From Cylindrotheca closterium (taxonomy: Eukaryota; Bacillariophyta; Bacillariophyceae; Bacillariales; Bacillariaceae), in NCBI GenBank assembly GCA_933822405.4, contig CAKOGP040001613.1:1-25671 (forward strand): a stretch of 25,671 nt of DNA, given 5' to 3'. The notes below the pieces were generated by a model. The model saw only the letters and a program-made list of their open reading frames with translations, was not told the DNA's origin and made no database searches. The translations under genes were made by a program, and so were the position numbers. Positions 10,051-18,844 of this stretch are shown here, one piece after another (positions within the stretch are counted from its first letter, which is position 1; the number at the start of each line of letters is the position of its first letter).

Positions 10051-11431
10051 TGTTGCACCCCAAGACAACAAGGGATGATGTTATTTCAACACAACAATAA
10101 TGGTATCCACTTGGATAGTGGATCTACTTTTCATTTGCGAACCAATGAAGATGATTTTAAAGAAGGAAGTCTACAAGGAATTCATGGAGAATTCCATTAT
10201 GCCTCTAATGTTGAGGGAAGAGAACTTTATCGAGAAGGAATTGATAAGGTATTTGATTCTGTTTGTAAGCTTGACACACTAGCTAGTGACAACGTCAACA
10301 GCTTGTCGAATATGGTACAAGATGGATTTGATGTATTTATGGACACAAAGAGAGAGAACAGCTTGTTTGTGACTAAAAATGGGACTACATGGCAATTTGG
10401 ACATCGCAATGGATTATATACTTTGGTTAACGAACCTGCTATGGTAACAACAATGTTTCATGACCATGCACGTGGACTTGATAATAATGATGTGCAAGGG
10501 TACTGTGCTCTACAGAGTGTGGAGAAGAACAAAGAGGGTTTCACAAACAAACAAGTGAAACGAGCAAATGTTGCACGAAGTGGCTATCATATGATGGGAG
10601 CACCTGGTGCAGAACTATTCAAGTTGGCGATTTGGGGAAATTTTTTCAAAAATTGTCCAATTACGGAGGAAGATATTAATATCTCTGAAAAGATATATGG
10701 ACCAAGCGTTTCAACAATTAAGGGCAAACAAAAGCGACCAACACCAAAGGCGGTGGTTGATGATTGGATCGAAATGCCCAAGGAACTACTGAAACACAAT
10801 TCGAACCTGGATTTATGCATCGACATTATGTTTATCAACAATGTCGCGTTTTTTGTCAGCATTGACAAAGCAATCAAATTCCGATTCAGTACTGAACTGA
10901 AAGATCGGACAAAAGATGCTATTTACAAGTTGATTGACAAAATTTTACGCATTTATAATCATGCAGAATTTCGAATCAAAACTATTTATTGCGACAACGA
11001 ATTCAAACCGGTTAATTGATGACGTGAAAGATAATATGGATGTGACCATGAATTATGCCGCGCCGGGCGAACACGAACCAACTATTGAGCGCAGCAATCA
11101 AACATTGAAAGGATTATTCCAAGCACACTATCATTGAATGGTGTTCAAGGCAATTCCCAAGGTTTTGACTATTGCTTTACTCAAGCATGTGACAAAGATT
11201 ATTAACTTTTATCCTGCAAAGGAGGGAATTTCGAAATATTACAGTCCACATATGATTGTGAGACGAGAACCGGTGGATTTTTCAAAAGAATGTGTTGGAT
11301 TTTTCAAAAGAATGTGTTGCTGAAAATGGATCCTTTGTACAAGGATATGGTCACACGACCAACAACAGTCAACAATCAAGAACGATTGATGGTATTCATC
11401 TTGGGCAAATGACAGCATACAAAGGGGACAT
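10051..11431 (+). pseudogene. Copia protease and integrase region
   Basis: Aspartic protease is marked by IHLDSGSTFHL (10105-10137), whose DSGST is the catalytic triplet context. A pre-integrase segment follows (NGTTWQFGHRNGLYTLV near 10378-10428), then a region with FFKNCPITEEDINISEKIYGPS. The DDE core has a first Asp in LCIDIMFIN (codon about 10822), a second in TIYCDNEF (near 10993), and Glu in the GEHEPTIERSNQ block (near 11070), which lies in another frame after a frameshift near 11005. A TGA at about 11135 and a perfect 22-bp tandem duplication at 11275-11318 disrupt the C-terminal part. The tail (GSFVQGYGHTTNNSQQSRT) runs to about 11430. Catalytic residues are recognisable, but the chain is not continuous. 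Confidence 0.8.
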
Positions 11432-12385
11432 ATGTTACTTGATTGTAATACAAAAAAGACAGTAACGAGACCCTATGTAACGGTACTTCCGATCACCAAG
11501 CAAGTGATCAAAATTGTGGAACAAATGGTACACGACAAGGGCGTTTGTGATTTACATACTTATCATTGGAAGAATGGTGAAATCATATTGGATGGTGATT
11601 TGCTCGCAGGAGTGGACCCAGATGAACTGTGGGACGATACATATATTCCACGCAAAAATAAATACAAACAAAGCGATGAGAATCTTTGTAATGAAAAGAT
11701 AGATCAAGATGAAATTGATGCTTTACTTTTTATTGAAAACTATGACGATGAACACACCAAAAATGTTAAAGAACAGACGGAAGACAGGAGTGTTGCAAGT
11801 ATTTATGAACGATTGAGACAGAGAAATGATGATGATAAATCCTATGTTCAAGACGGAATAAAAATGAGACCAACCGAACGTAATAATCAAGAACGACCAA
11901 GGTATAATCAACAATACCTAAATCGAAAGAAACCAAAGTGTAATTTGCTAAAGAACAGGAGTGCAATGAGAAAAAAGGAAAAAGTCAAGAAATTGAAAGG
12001 TTATTTGAATGAAATAATTTCAATGAAGGAAAATTCAAGGAAAAGGATTCTGAAAAAAGAGTCGAAATACAATCTACTATTCCAACAGGTTGGAAGTGAC
12101 AAGAAAACCGAATATGGAAGAGATAAGGCAACTCTGATTGCGCGATTCATGCAACAAATCAAGGATAAAGTTCAAAATGAAGGAGTATTGTTTATCCAAC
12201 AATACTACCTAAATAAGGGACTGAAATTATTCAAAGATGAAGGCAATAAGGCTGTGACGAAAGAACTTGATCAATGGATACAAAGAGAATGTTGGGAACC
12301 AATTCATGTTGAAGACATGACTGATTTGGAAAAAAGAAGAGCCCAAGATGCTATGATGTTATTAGCAGAAAAAAAACACTGGTGA
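11432..12385 (+). pseudogene. Copia Pol linker between integrase and RT
   Basis: A 317-codon open stretch in one frame covers the end of integrase (RPYVTVLPITKQVI, then the variable YHWKNGEIIL) and a long charged linker rich in Lys, Glu, Asp and Arg. It has no enzyme motifs of its own. The end (DMTDLEKRRAQDAMMLLAEKK) corresponds to the conserved block just before the RT domain in Copia elements. The reading frame is lost at the TGA at 12383 in an A-run (GCAGAAAAAAAACACTGG), and RT continues in another frame. Confidence 0.7.
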
Positions 12386-12398
12386 AATAAAAGGAAGA

Positions 12399-13558
12399 TA
12401 TGTATACAAAGCAGATGGAACTCGAGAATGGCTATCTTGAGAGGATACTTCAAGTCCGACTGCAGCATTGGAAGCGATTATGATCACATGTGTAATTGAT
12501 GCATATGAAGGACGAGATATGATGTCTTTGGATATTCCAAATGCATTTATTCAAACTCAAATGCCAATGGATGCGAAATCAAGAGTGATGATGAAGATCA
12601 CTGGTTTATTGGTCGACATGATGATACAACTGGAGCCAAGGTATTGTGATTACGTTGTGATTGAGAACGGAAAACGAGTGATTTACGGGATGTTAGAAGC
12701 CTCTATGCTTTGGTACAAAAAGTTGAGAGGAGACATGGAGAAACATGGTTTTATTTTCAATCCATACGATGGATGTATTGCCAACAAGATTGTGAACGGC
12801 AAACAACAAACGATTCGATTTCATGTGGACGATCTATTATCAAGCCACATTGATCCAAAAGTGAATGATGATTTTTGTAAATGGATGAATCAAAAGTATG
12901 GTTCAATCAAACCAGTCAAATCCAAGCGAGGAAAAATTCACGAATATTTGGGAATGACCCTAGATTTCAGTAAAAGGGGGAAAGTCAAAGACCGAATGGA
13001 TGACTATGTTAATCGAATGTTGAATGAATTTCCTGTGAAGTTCAAGGAAAATGAAGGGTGTAAGACACCAGCAAGTAACGATTTGCTATCAATCGGAAAA
13101 GGAGAAAAATTGGATGATGAGAAACGTGAAACTTTTCACACATTCATTGCCAAAGGATTATTTCTGAGTAAGAGAGCGAGATTGGATATTGCTCCGACTA
13201 TTTCAGTACTTTCTACAAGAGTACAGAAACCAAATGAAACTGATTGGAAGAAGCTAGTGAAGCTGATGTATTATCTGAATGGAACAAAGGGAATGCACCT
13301 GACGCTGAGTGCAAAAGATTTACGAACTTTCAAATGGTATATTGATGCATCATTTGCAGTTCATCCAGATTTCAGAAGTCACACTGGAGGTGTATTGACT
13401 ATGGGTGAGGGAGGATTGCAAATAATCTTGAAGAAGCAGAAGTTGAACAGTCGAAGTTCAACAGAAGCCAAATTGATTGGTGTCGATGATGCTGCAACAC
13501 AGATATTGTGGACAAAATTGTTTGTGGAAGCACAAGGTTATCCTGTTGAAGAGAACAT
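12399..13558 (+). pseudogene. Copia reverse transcriptase and RNase H N-part
   Basis: This is the RT palm and connection. The N-terminal block KGRYVYKADGTREW is followed by a TGA near 12436, then an open frame from about 12439. Catalytic residues are present: Asp in SLDIPNAFIQT and the pair in FHVDDLLSSH. Connection motifs follow (HEYLGMTLDFSKRGKVK, KTPASNDLL, LSKRARLDIAPTISVLSTRV). RNase H begins with KWYIDASFAVHPDF and has SSTEAKLIGVDDA. The protein reads on to EENIL at about 13558, where an 877-bp unrelated insertion starts; the frame then runs into non-homologous sequence up to a TGA at 13692. Apart from one nonsense codon and the insertion, this is the best preserved part of the element. 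Confidence 0.85.
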
Positions 13559-14435
13559 TCTGAGTATTCATGTTTTGTGCTACTGTTGTGTGACAAAAGC
13601 CTTGATCTCACCTGCTTCTTTTGTCACTAAATATTATGGTGATGAAAGATGCCAATTTGGGTTGAGTATGCTTTGTTTATTTGCCAACATGTGAAGGGGA
13701 GTCTTGGAGACAGGAAAAGGTGTATGACAATAATTCAAGTGTGAGCTGTGATGAGGACCGTGAACACAAAGAGGGTGAGTATTCATGTTTCGGCGCTACT
13801 GTTGTGTGACAAAAGCCTTGATCTCACCTGCTTCTTTTGTCATTAAATATTGTGAGCAATGCTTTCAATGTCACGGATGAAGCATTTGCACTTTTGATGG
13901 TGGAGAGTTGGAGCTATGTGGACAGATGGAAGGCACTGGCCAAAGAATGGCCCAGCAGTGACACCACTAACTGAACCACAAGCGCTCTGGACAAAAGCGC
14001 AAGAAGGCAAGGCAACAAATTGTAACAATATATGAGGATGATGGCAAATAGATTCCTGAAAAGTAGATAGAACAAGTATTATTTAGTTGATATTAATATA
14101 TTGTCATAGTGATATTTCAATTGTTGTAGTGATCACATTAACACTTTGGGCATGTGACAATAGATGATGTTGGCAATGCAAAAATGACAGGGTGAAGGTG
14201 GTACTGAGACACTCAGTACATGGTTGACTAGACCCTGTCCCAAAATGACAAATAGTAGGTGATTTTTTCGCATGGCAAAGGTGACATTAGCACAGAGGCA
14301 AAATAAATATGAAAAGGTTCCAGTCAAATGGCTGCAAAAAAATCACATGGCCATGTGACAAAAGTAGACCAAGCCATGTCATAATGTGACATGAGCAAGC
14401 CGACCAATAGGACCATACTTTCTTTTCCGATGTCC
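13559..14435 (+). repeat. 877-bp non-coding insert with internal direct repeats
   Basis: This unrelated sequence splits the RNase H. It contains two copies of a repeat of about 75 bp (13561-13635 and 13776-13851; TGAGTATTCATG... to ...AAATATT) with few differences, and many TGTGACA/TGACAAAA motifs (for example near 14150, 14270, 14356 and 14385). No gene is visible. A duplicated RNase H segment begins right after it at 14436. It may be a small non-autonomous element or filler DNA from a repair event. I see no clear terminal inverted repeats. Confidence 0.65.
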
Positions 14436-14894
14436 AGTGCAAAAGATTTACAAACTTTCAAATGGTATATTGATGCATCATTTGCAGTTCATCCAGATTT
14501 CAGAAGTCACACTGGAGGTTTATTGACTATGGGTTAAGGAGGATTACAAACAATCTCAATGAAGCAGAAGTTGAACCAAATTGATTGGTGTCAATGATGC
14601 TGCGACACAGATATTGTGCACAAAAAATTGTTTGTGGAAGCTGTTGAAGAGAACATCTTATATCAGGATAACAAGAGTTCTATTCTATTGGAAAAGAATG
14701 GACGTGATAGTGCCGGAAAGCGAAGCCGAGCTTTGAACATTCAATATTTCTTTATGACTGATCAAGTCAAGAAAGGAAATGTGACTATTGAATATCGTCC
14801 AACTGAAAAGATGTGGGGAGATTTTATGAGCAAACCTCTACAGGGACAAAAGTTCTTGGATTTCAGATCATTGATTCAAGGAGAACAAGATTAG
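14436..14894 (+). pseudogene. Duplicated RNase H segment and RNase H C-terminus
   Basis: 14436-14656 is a second, more damaged copy of 13308-13558 (same start AGTGCAAAAGATTTA, same KWYIDASFAVHPDF text). It has a TAA near 14534, a deletion of about 20 bp after TTGAAC (14573) and another short deletion before GTTGAAGAG. From 14616 the sequence continues into the missing end of RNase H: ENILYQDNKSSILLEKNG with the third catalytic Asp, KRSRALNIQYFFMTDQV, YRPTEKMWGDFMSKPLQG, ending at the TAG at 14892. The normal RNase H can be followed only by jumping from the first copy over the insert to this copy. Confidence 0.8.
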
Positions 14895-14943
14895 GAACAA
14901 CGGAATTTACTTTGATGTTCCGTTGTCATCAACTATGTTAATG

Positions 14944-14957
14944 AAACGGCAGGAGTG
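14944..14957 (+). other. Polypurine-type tract before 3' LTR
   Basis: AAACGGCAGGAGTG directly abuts the 3' LTR and is the expected plus-strand primer site for cDNA synthesis. A similar CACAGGAGTG precedes the putative LTR at 1124. It is not a pure purine run, so the assignment rests on position and on the shared AGGAGTG. Confidence 0.55.
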
Positions 14958-15507
14958 TGTTGGATATATTAGGATTTTCAAAGTACATATTTGGAGAAAC
15001 GAGAAAAAGAGAATACATGTGAACGATAGAGAAATGATGCCGACTGATAGGACTAAAAATGAAGACTGATGCGACTTAAAATATCGCGCGTGGCAAGTCA
15101 GAAAAGACAATTAATTTCTATGGAGATCATCATATTGATGATGTAAGAAAGCAAGATTCAAACAAGAACCAAAGTTGGATACTAATTGAAGTACCGACTA
15201 CTGTGGAAGATGAACGGATAAACAGATTGAACTTGCAGCATGTCAGGGTGCCATAGAGAGAATTCTGAGAATTTCCACTGAGCTGGAGAAGAAAGAGTCA
15301 AAGTCAAAAGTTGACAGACTGTTCTCACTTTTTATAATATATTGCAAGCAACAAGTGAATTGGTTGATAAAGTAGGATCTCTGATAGATCTATATACTTC
15401 TATATACTGTAAATTCACATACTTAGAAGGCAACAATACCTGGACAGCTAAATTGCAGTCAATTGAACAGCTAGATTGCAGGGGCAGTGAATCGCTTACT
15501 TCTATCA
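14958..15507 (+). repeat. 3' LTR of Copia element
   Basis: 550-bp partner of the 5' LTR, preceded by the polypurine-type tract and ending TATCA against the target duplication at 15508. Differences from the 5' copy cluster in the last 40 bp and around 15035-15095. Confidence 0.92.
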
Positions 15508-15512
15508 GGGGA
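15508..15512. repeat. Target-site duplication GGGGA (right copy)
   Basis: Right-hand copy of the 5-bp duplication; see 8779-8783. Confidence 0.88.
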
Positions 15513-16515
15513 TGCCAATTGAACACATCGTTGTGATGGCCGTTGCCCTGGACAAGAGGTTCCCGGTCTTTGGTCTCTGTGCCGTTTTCCCGGATGCAGA
15601 AGTTGGGTGGCTGAAGAAATGTTGTAGAGAGAAAGACAGGTATTCCCAATGGGAAAGTGATGTAGTCCTTTGGAGGCTCTTGTGTGACAGTTCAGTTGCG
15701 CAGTCTTTGGGGATGCCCAGTCCCCGTGCGACTTCTTCCTTCATGAGTAGTCGAACACCCTTCTCCGTTTTGATCCATGCTCCTATTTGGTTTGGCATCG
15801 GATTGTGTAGGGAATGGGGTGTGAGTGCACTGCCAGATTGGGAGTAGTAGTTGCGCGGTACCAATCCCGGTGGCGTGAGGAGATTTCCCATAGGTCGGAT
15901 CACAGACAGATCTCAATCTGAACTGTCCCATGTCCATTGAGCCCGACAATCAATTCTTGTCCGAACCACCAGTAGCCGTTCTTGGGTGATGGCACCTCCT
16001 ATTGCTGTTGCCTTGATAGTACGGCAATTGATATTGTAGCAAGCTTCTCTCCATCTAGTAGTTGTAGGTTTGCTTGTTGGTCCGCACTGCCACAAAGTTG
16101 GGTCCGAGCGCCAGGATTCAATGATAACCTTTGGTCTGTGTTTCGGAGGCACGGAATCCACCATGTCCTCCCATGGTTCTCGAATGGGGCTGCCACTTGG
16201 TCGAGTGTAGTGGCCTTTCTCGATCACCAAAAGATCTACCGGATGAGTGTCGAGTAGCCCTTTCCATTGACGGTGGGGTCCATAGAGCACCACTGGTGGG
16301 TCCTTCAAGTCTGTTGAAACAGTCTCCCCATTTTCTCTGATGGAGAATGTTACCTTCATCTTGGGCCATGCATAACGCATGACTTCACATCCACCTCCTA
16401 TTATGCCCAGGGTTTCCAGTCCTACCAAAGTTGTTGCAGCTACCTTACAAATCTCTACTCCCACCGTTGCTCCACTTGCCATGACTCCATCTGTACGAGT
16501 TTGCTCACCTTCCAA
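15513..16515 (-). pseudogene. Methyltransferase-like domain fused upstream of RT
   Basis: This resembles the Rossmann-fold cytosine-5 DNA methyltransferase-like modules carried by some eukaryotic retrotransposons. Landmarks on the minus strand: a motif I-like helix (ATTLVGLETLGI, residues 27-38), PVDLLVIEKGHY (92-103) where C5 enzymes have the catalytic Pro-Cys, RPKVIIESW (127-135) in place of the ENV motif, and AITQERLLVVRTRID (175-189) similar to the QxRxR motif. After one in-frame TGA (15915-15913), a target-recognition/motif X-like end follows (GVRLLMKEEVARGLGIPK). The sequence continues as TTSLSHWEYLS and, after a frame change near 15520-15650, into the RT frame. The Pro-Cys nucleophile is not visible, so catalysis is doubtful. 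The fold assignment is from motif pattern only and could be wrong in detail. Confidence 0.45.
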
Positions 16516-16663
16516 TTAAACAAAATACAAACAGAACAGTCAGCTATAACGGATTAAATTGATATTGCTTTCACAAGTGTGGTGGTGGTGGTGGGTGTTG
16601 ATCGTAGGTGGCAGTTCGGATGATGAATGACTGCTTCATTTGGCTTGATGTGTGATGTGTGCA

Positions 16664-16803
16664 TTGTCCCCAAAGTAGAGACCTTTCGGTTGTCCCTTTG
16701 GAATGGTTGTCCCCAAAGTAGACTGCCTTTCGGCCGTCCCTTCGGATATGTCCCCAGAGTAGACCAAGCGGTCCCTCCGGAATTTTGCTTCAGAGTATAC
16801 CAT
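16664..16803 (-). repeat. Short tandem repeats, about 40 bp, 3' of gag-like ORF
   Basis: Three to four imperfect units begin TGTCCCCAAAGTAGA on the plus strand (near 16666, 16709, 16750, then a decayed one at 16788). On the minus strand one frame reads as repeated Gly/Lys/Pro-rich peptide (STLGTTIPKG, LYFGD). They lie between the gag-like stop at 16844 and the methyltransferase-like ORF. They could be a degenerate linker of Gag or a spacer involved in translation of the second ORF; neither is shown. Confidence 0.6.
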
Positions 16804-16843
16804 GGGTGTGGCACCTCCGGTGGTGGCCGGTTTCTCCCCCGGT

Positions 16844-18844
16844 TTAGGATTTCTTGGGCCAGTTGTCTGCGACTTCCTTGATAATATCTCCAACTGGGCG
16901 CTCTTTGTTTGCTAAGACGGCAGTGGCAACTCGTTCCGCCGCGACCTTGGCCCATGAGCCGGCATGCCCTGCCAGGGGGCAAACAGTCTTGTTGTGCTCC
17001 AGTTTCAAAGCAGTGTGCAGGGTTCGACTCTTGCATTGAGAACACTTTTTGAGGGTTGAATCTCCTTCCTTGTCCTTGTCCTTGTCCTTGGTAGGTTCCC
17101 GGCCTCCTCGACCCTTGGCCGCTCGAAGAGATTCCAACTCCCTTTGGAGCTTCTGATTCATCTTGTTGACCCTTCCAATGTTCTTTTCAGTGATGGTGTT
17201 GCTGCCAAAGTCCTTCTTGCGGGCATCGCGTAGGTAGATGTAATTTTGGAGGAGCAACATCTTCTTGCTGTTGGAGTTTGTGCGAATGTCCAGGAGATTC
17301 TCCAAGTGGACCTGGAGTATGACATAGGCCTCCGAGTCTTCCCAGGCTTCATCCGAGCCCATATCTTTATGGCAGATCTTGTTGAGAAGGGCCAAGAAGT
17401 TGACATAGGCTTCCTTGATGATGCGGGGCATCAGACCTCGTTCAACATAATTTTCCACAAACTCCGTCGAATAGCCTAGTCGGACCAGGTAGTGTGAGAA
17501 CTGGAAGCGTTGATTCTTGAAGGTGTCTTCTTCTTTCCTGAGGATCTTCTGGCAGGCTTCGTGAACATTCGCAATCTTGCTTTCTTGTTCCATCCGTCTG
17601 GCTGCGTTGCTCATTTTATCCGCTGAGTCCTGAAGCTTTACAAAGTAGGGATGGATGGCTTCAAGGACAGATTGGAGGATGGGCTGATTGTTCTGAGTTT
17701 CAGCGGCCGCTAACTCCGGTTTGAGTATTCTGGCGGTTGTAGGTGGCTGGGGGGGAGACTTCAGAGTATTGTTGCCTTCTTCAATAGTGACTTGTTTAGG
17801 CGTAGTTCCCTTCAGTGTCCTCTTTCTTGCAATGGGAACTTTCCTCTGGGAGGTTGCGCTTCTTCTTACGAGGAGACTGGCTTGCCGCCTTCTTTGCCTC
17901 CAGTCTTGCCTTCTCCGCTTTCAGCTTCTTCAACTTGGCCTCTTCAATCTCAGCGATCAGTTCATTGATTTGGTCAAGGTCGTCTTGGTGGTCGTCGTCC
18001 GAGCCATCCAAGAATTGTCCCTCAGAATCCACTTTGCTAGTATTGACATCGGTGTCATCATGTTCTTCCTCTTCGTCTGAGATGGAGAGAACCTAGTGGA
18101 GACTCGGTTGAGATGCTCGTCCATTTCCTTCTCGGTCCGACACTGACCATATTGTTGACCGTGGATAATAAATTCCCCTGTTTCCTTGTAAATGTCCTTG
18201 GTAGACGGGACTCCTTCATACCAACGTGGGGCTGCCCGTTCGCCACTGCTTTGAAGTTCTTTGTGGAGGCGGAGTCGGCACTTGCTCTTTAGCTTGCCAC
18301 AGATGATGTTGTCTTGCTTGCTGTTCACTTGACAGTGATTTGTCAGGAGATGGACCCAAGCGCTGAGTGGGACCTCTCTTTCCTCCTCTTCATTATCGGT
18401 CAACTCAGCTTGGTCCTCAGGTTCTGTATCTTCTGGCTCGGTGTCGGGTTGTGGTCCTCGAGGGTTTCTGGAAGGGGCTCCATCTGAAAGTGTAGCATCA
18501 TGGTCTGAATCCGGGGCATCTTTGTTTTCATCACTGTCGATTTCAAATTTGCGATATCTCGCCAATCGGGCCAAGGAAACGGCTGAAGCTGTTCTAGTCG
18601 AATGAGAATGGCGAGAAATGGTGGAGGTTACGCTGTCTCCCTTGCGACTCATGCCCGCACTTGATGCGTCGGAATGTACGGTCTCCACTGGTACCCTGGT
18701 CCCTTCACGCGTCTGAGCACGAGTTCGTGCAGAATGGATTGTTCTCAGAGATGGCTTGATAAGTCTGTAATGATAAAGCAACGACAACTTGATGGGTCTG
18801 TAGTAATCAAGCAACGAGGACTGTGTAATGTTGGTTGAATGCAC
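16844..18844 (-). pseudogene. Gag-like protein of DIRS-like element
   Basis: This is the presumed nucleocapsid gene, first in the element. The 5' part (18844-17957) is open and carries a Ser/Arg-rich start, an acidic segment (TEPEDTEPEDQAELTDNEEEE) and WVHLLTNHCQVNSKQDN. A frame change near 18000-18030 leads to a charged helix (INELIAEIEEAKLKKLKAEKARLEAKK), probably coiled coil, ending at about 17796. From about 17760 the protein resumes with LQSVLEAIHPYFVKLQDSADKMSNAARR and runs to the TGA at 16844. This section has a capsid-like helical region and a Cys/His box CSQC-X12-H-X4-C (near 17045-16985), probably a zinc knuckle. The first 44 codons (18844-18713) overlap the leader repeats, so they may be intronic; a spliced start is proposed in the findings. 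Total about 640 aa with two frameshifts. Confidence 0.6.

Larger units (their letters stand above)
8784..15507 (+). mobile_element. Complete-length Ty1/Copia LTR retrotransposon
   Basis: Two 550-bp LTRs (8784-9333 and 14958-15507), each starting TGTTGGATATATTAGG and ending CA, flank Gag, protease, integrase, RT and RNase H in the order typical of Copia. The duplication GGGGA sits directly outside both LTRs. The element lies in antisense orientation inside the DIRS-like element. LTRs differ by about 13 substitutions and two 1-bp indels by my count, so insertion is not very recent. Inside are several stops and frameshifts, a Gag deletion, and an 877-bp insertion in RNase H. No convincing tRNA-type primer-binding site is visible after 9333. 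Confidence 0.93.

Noticed and set aside
17721..18096. Plus-strand hydrophobic ORFs resembling membrane proteins
   Set aside because: They are the antisense of the Lys/Glu-rich helix of the gag-like protein, which always reads as Leu/Phe/Ser-rich on the other strand.
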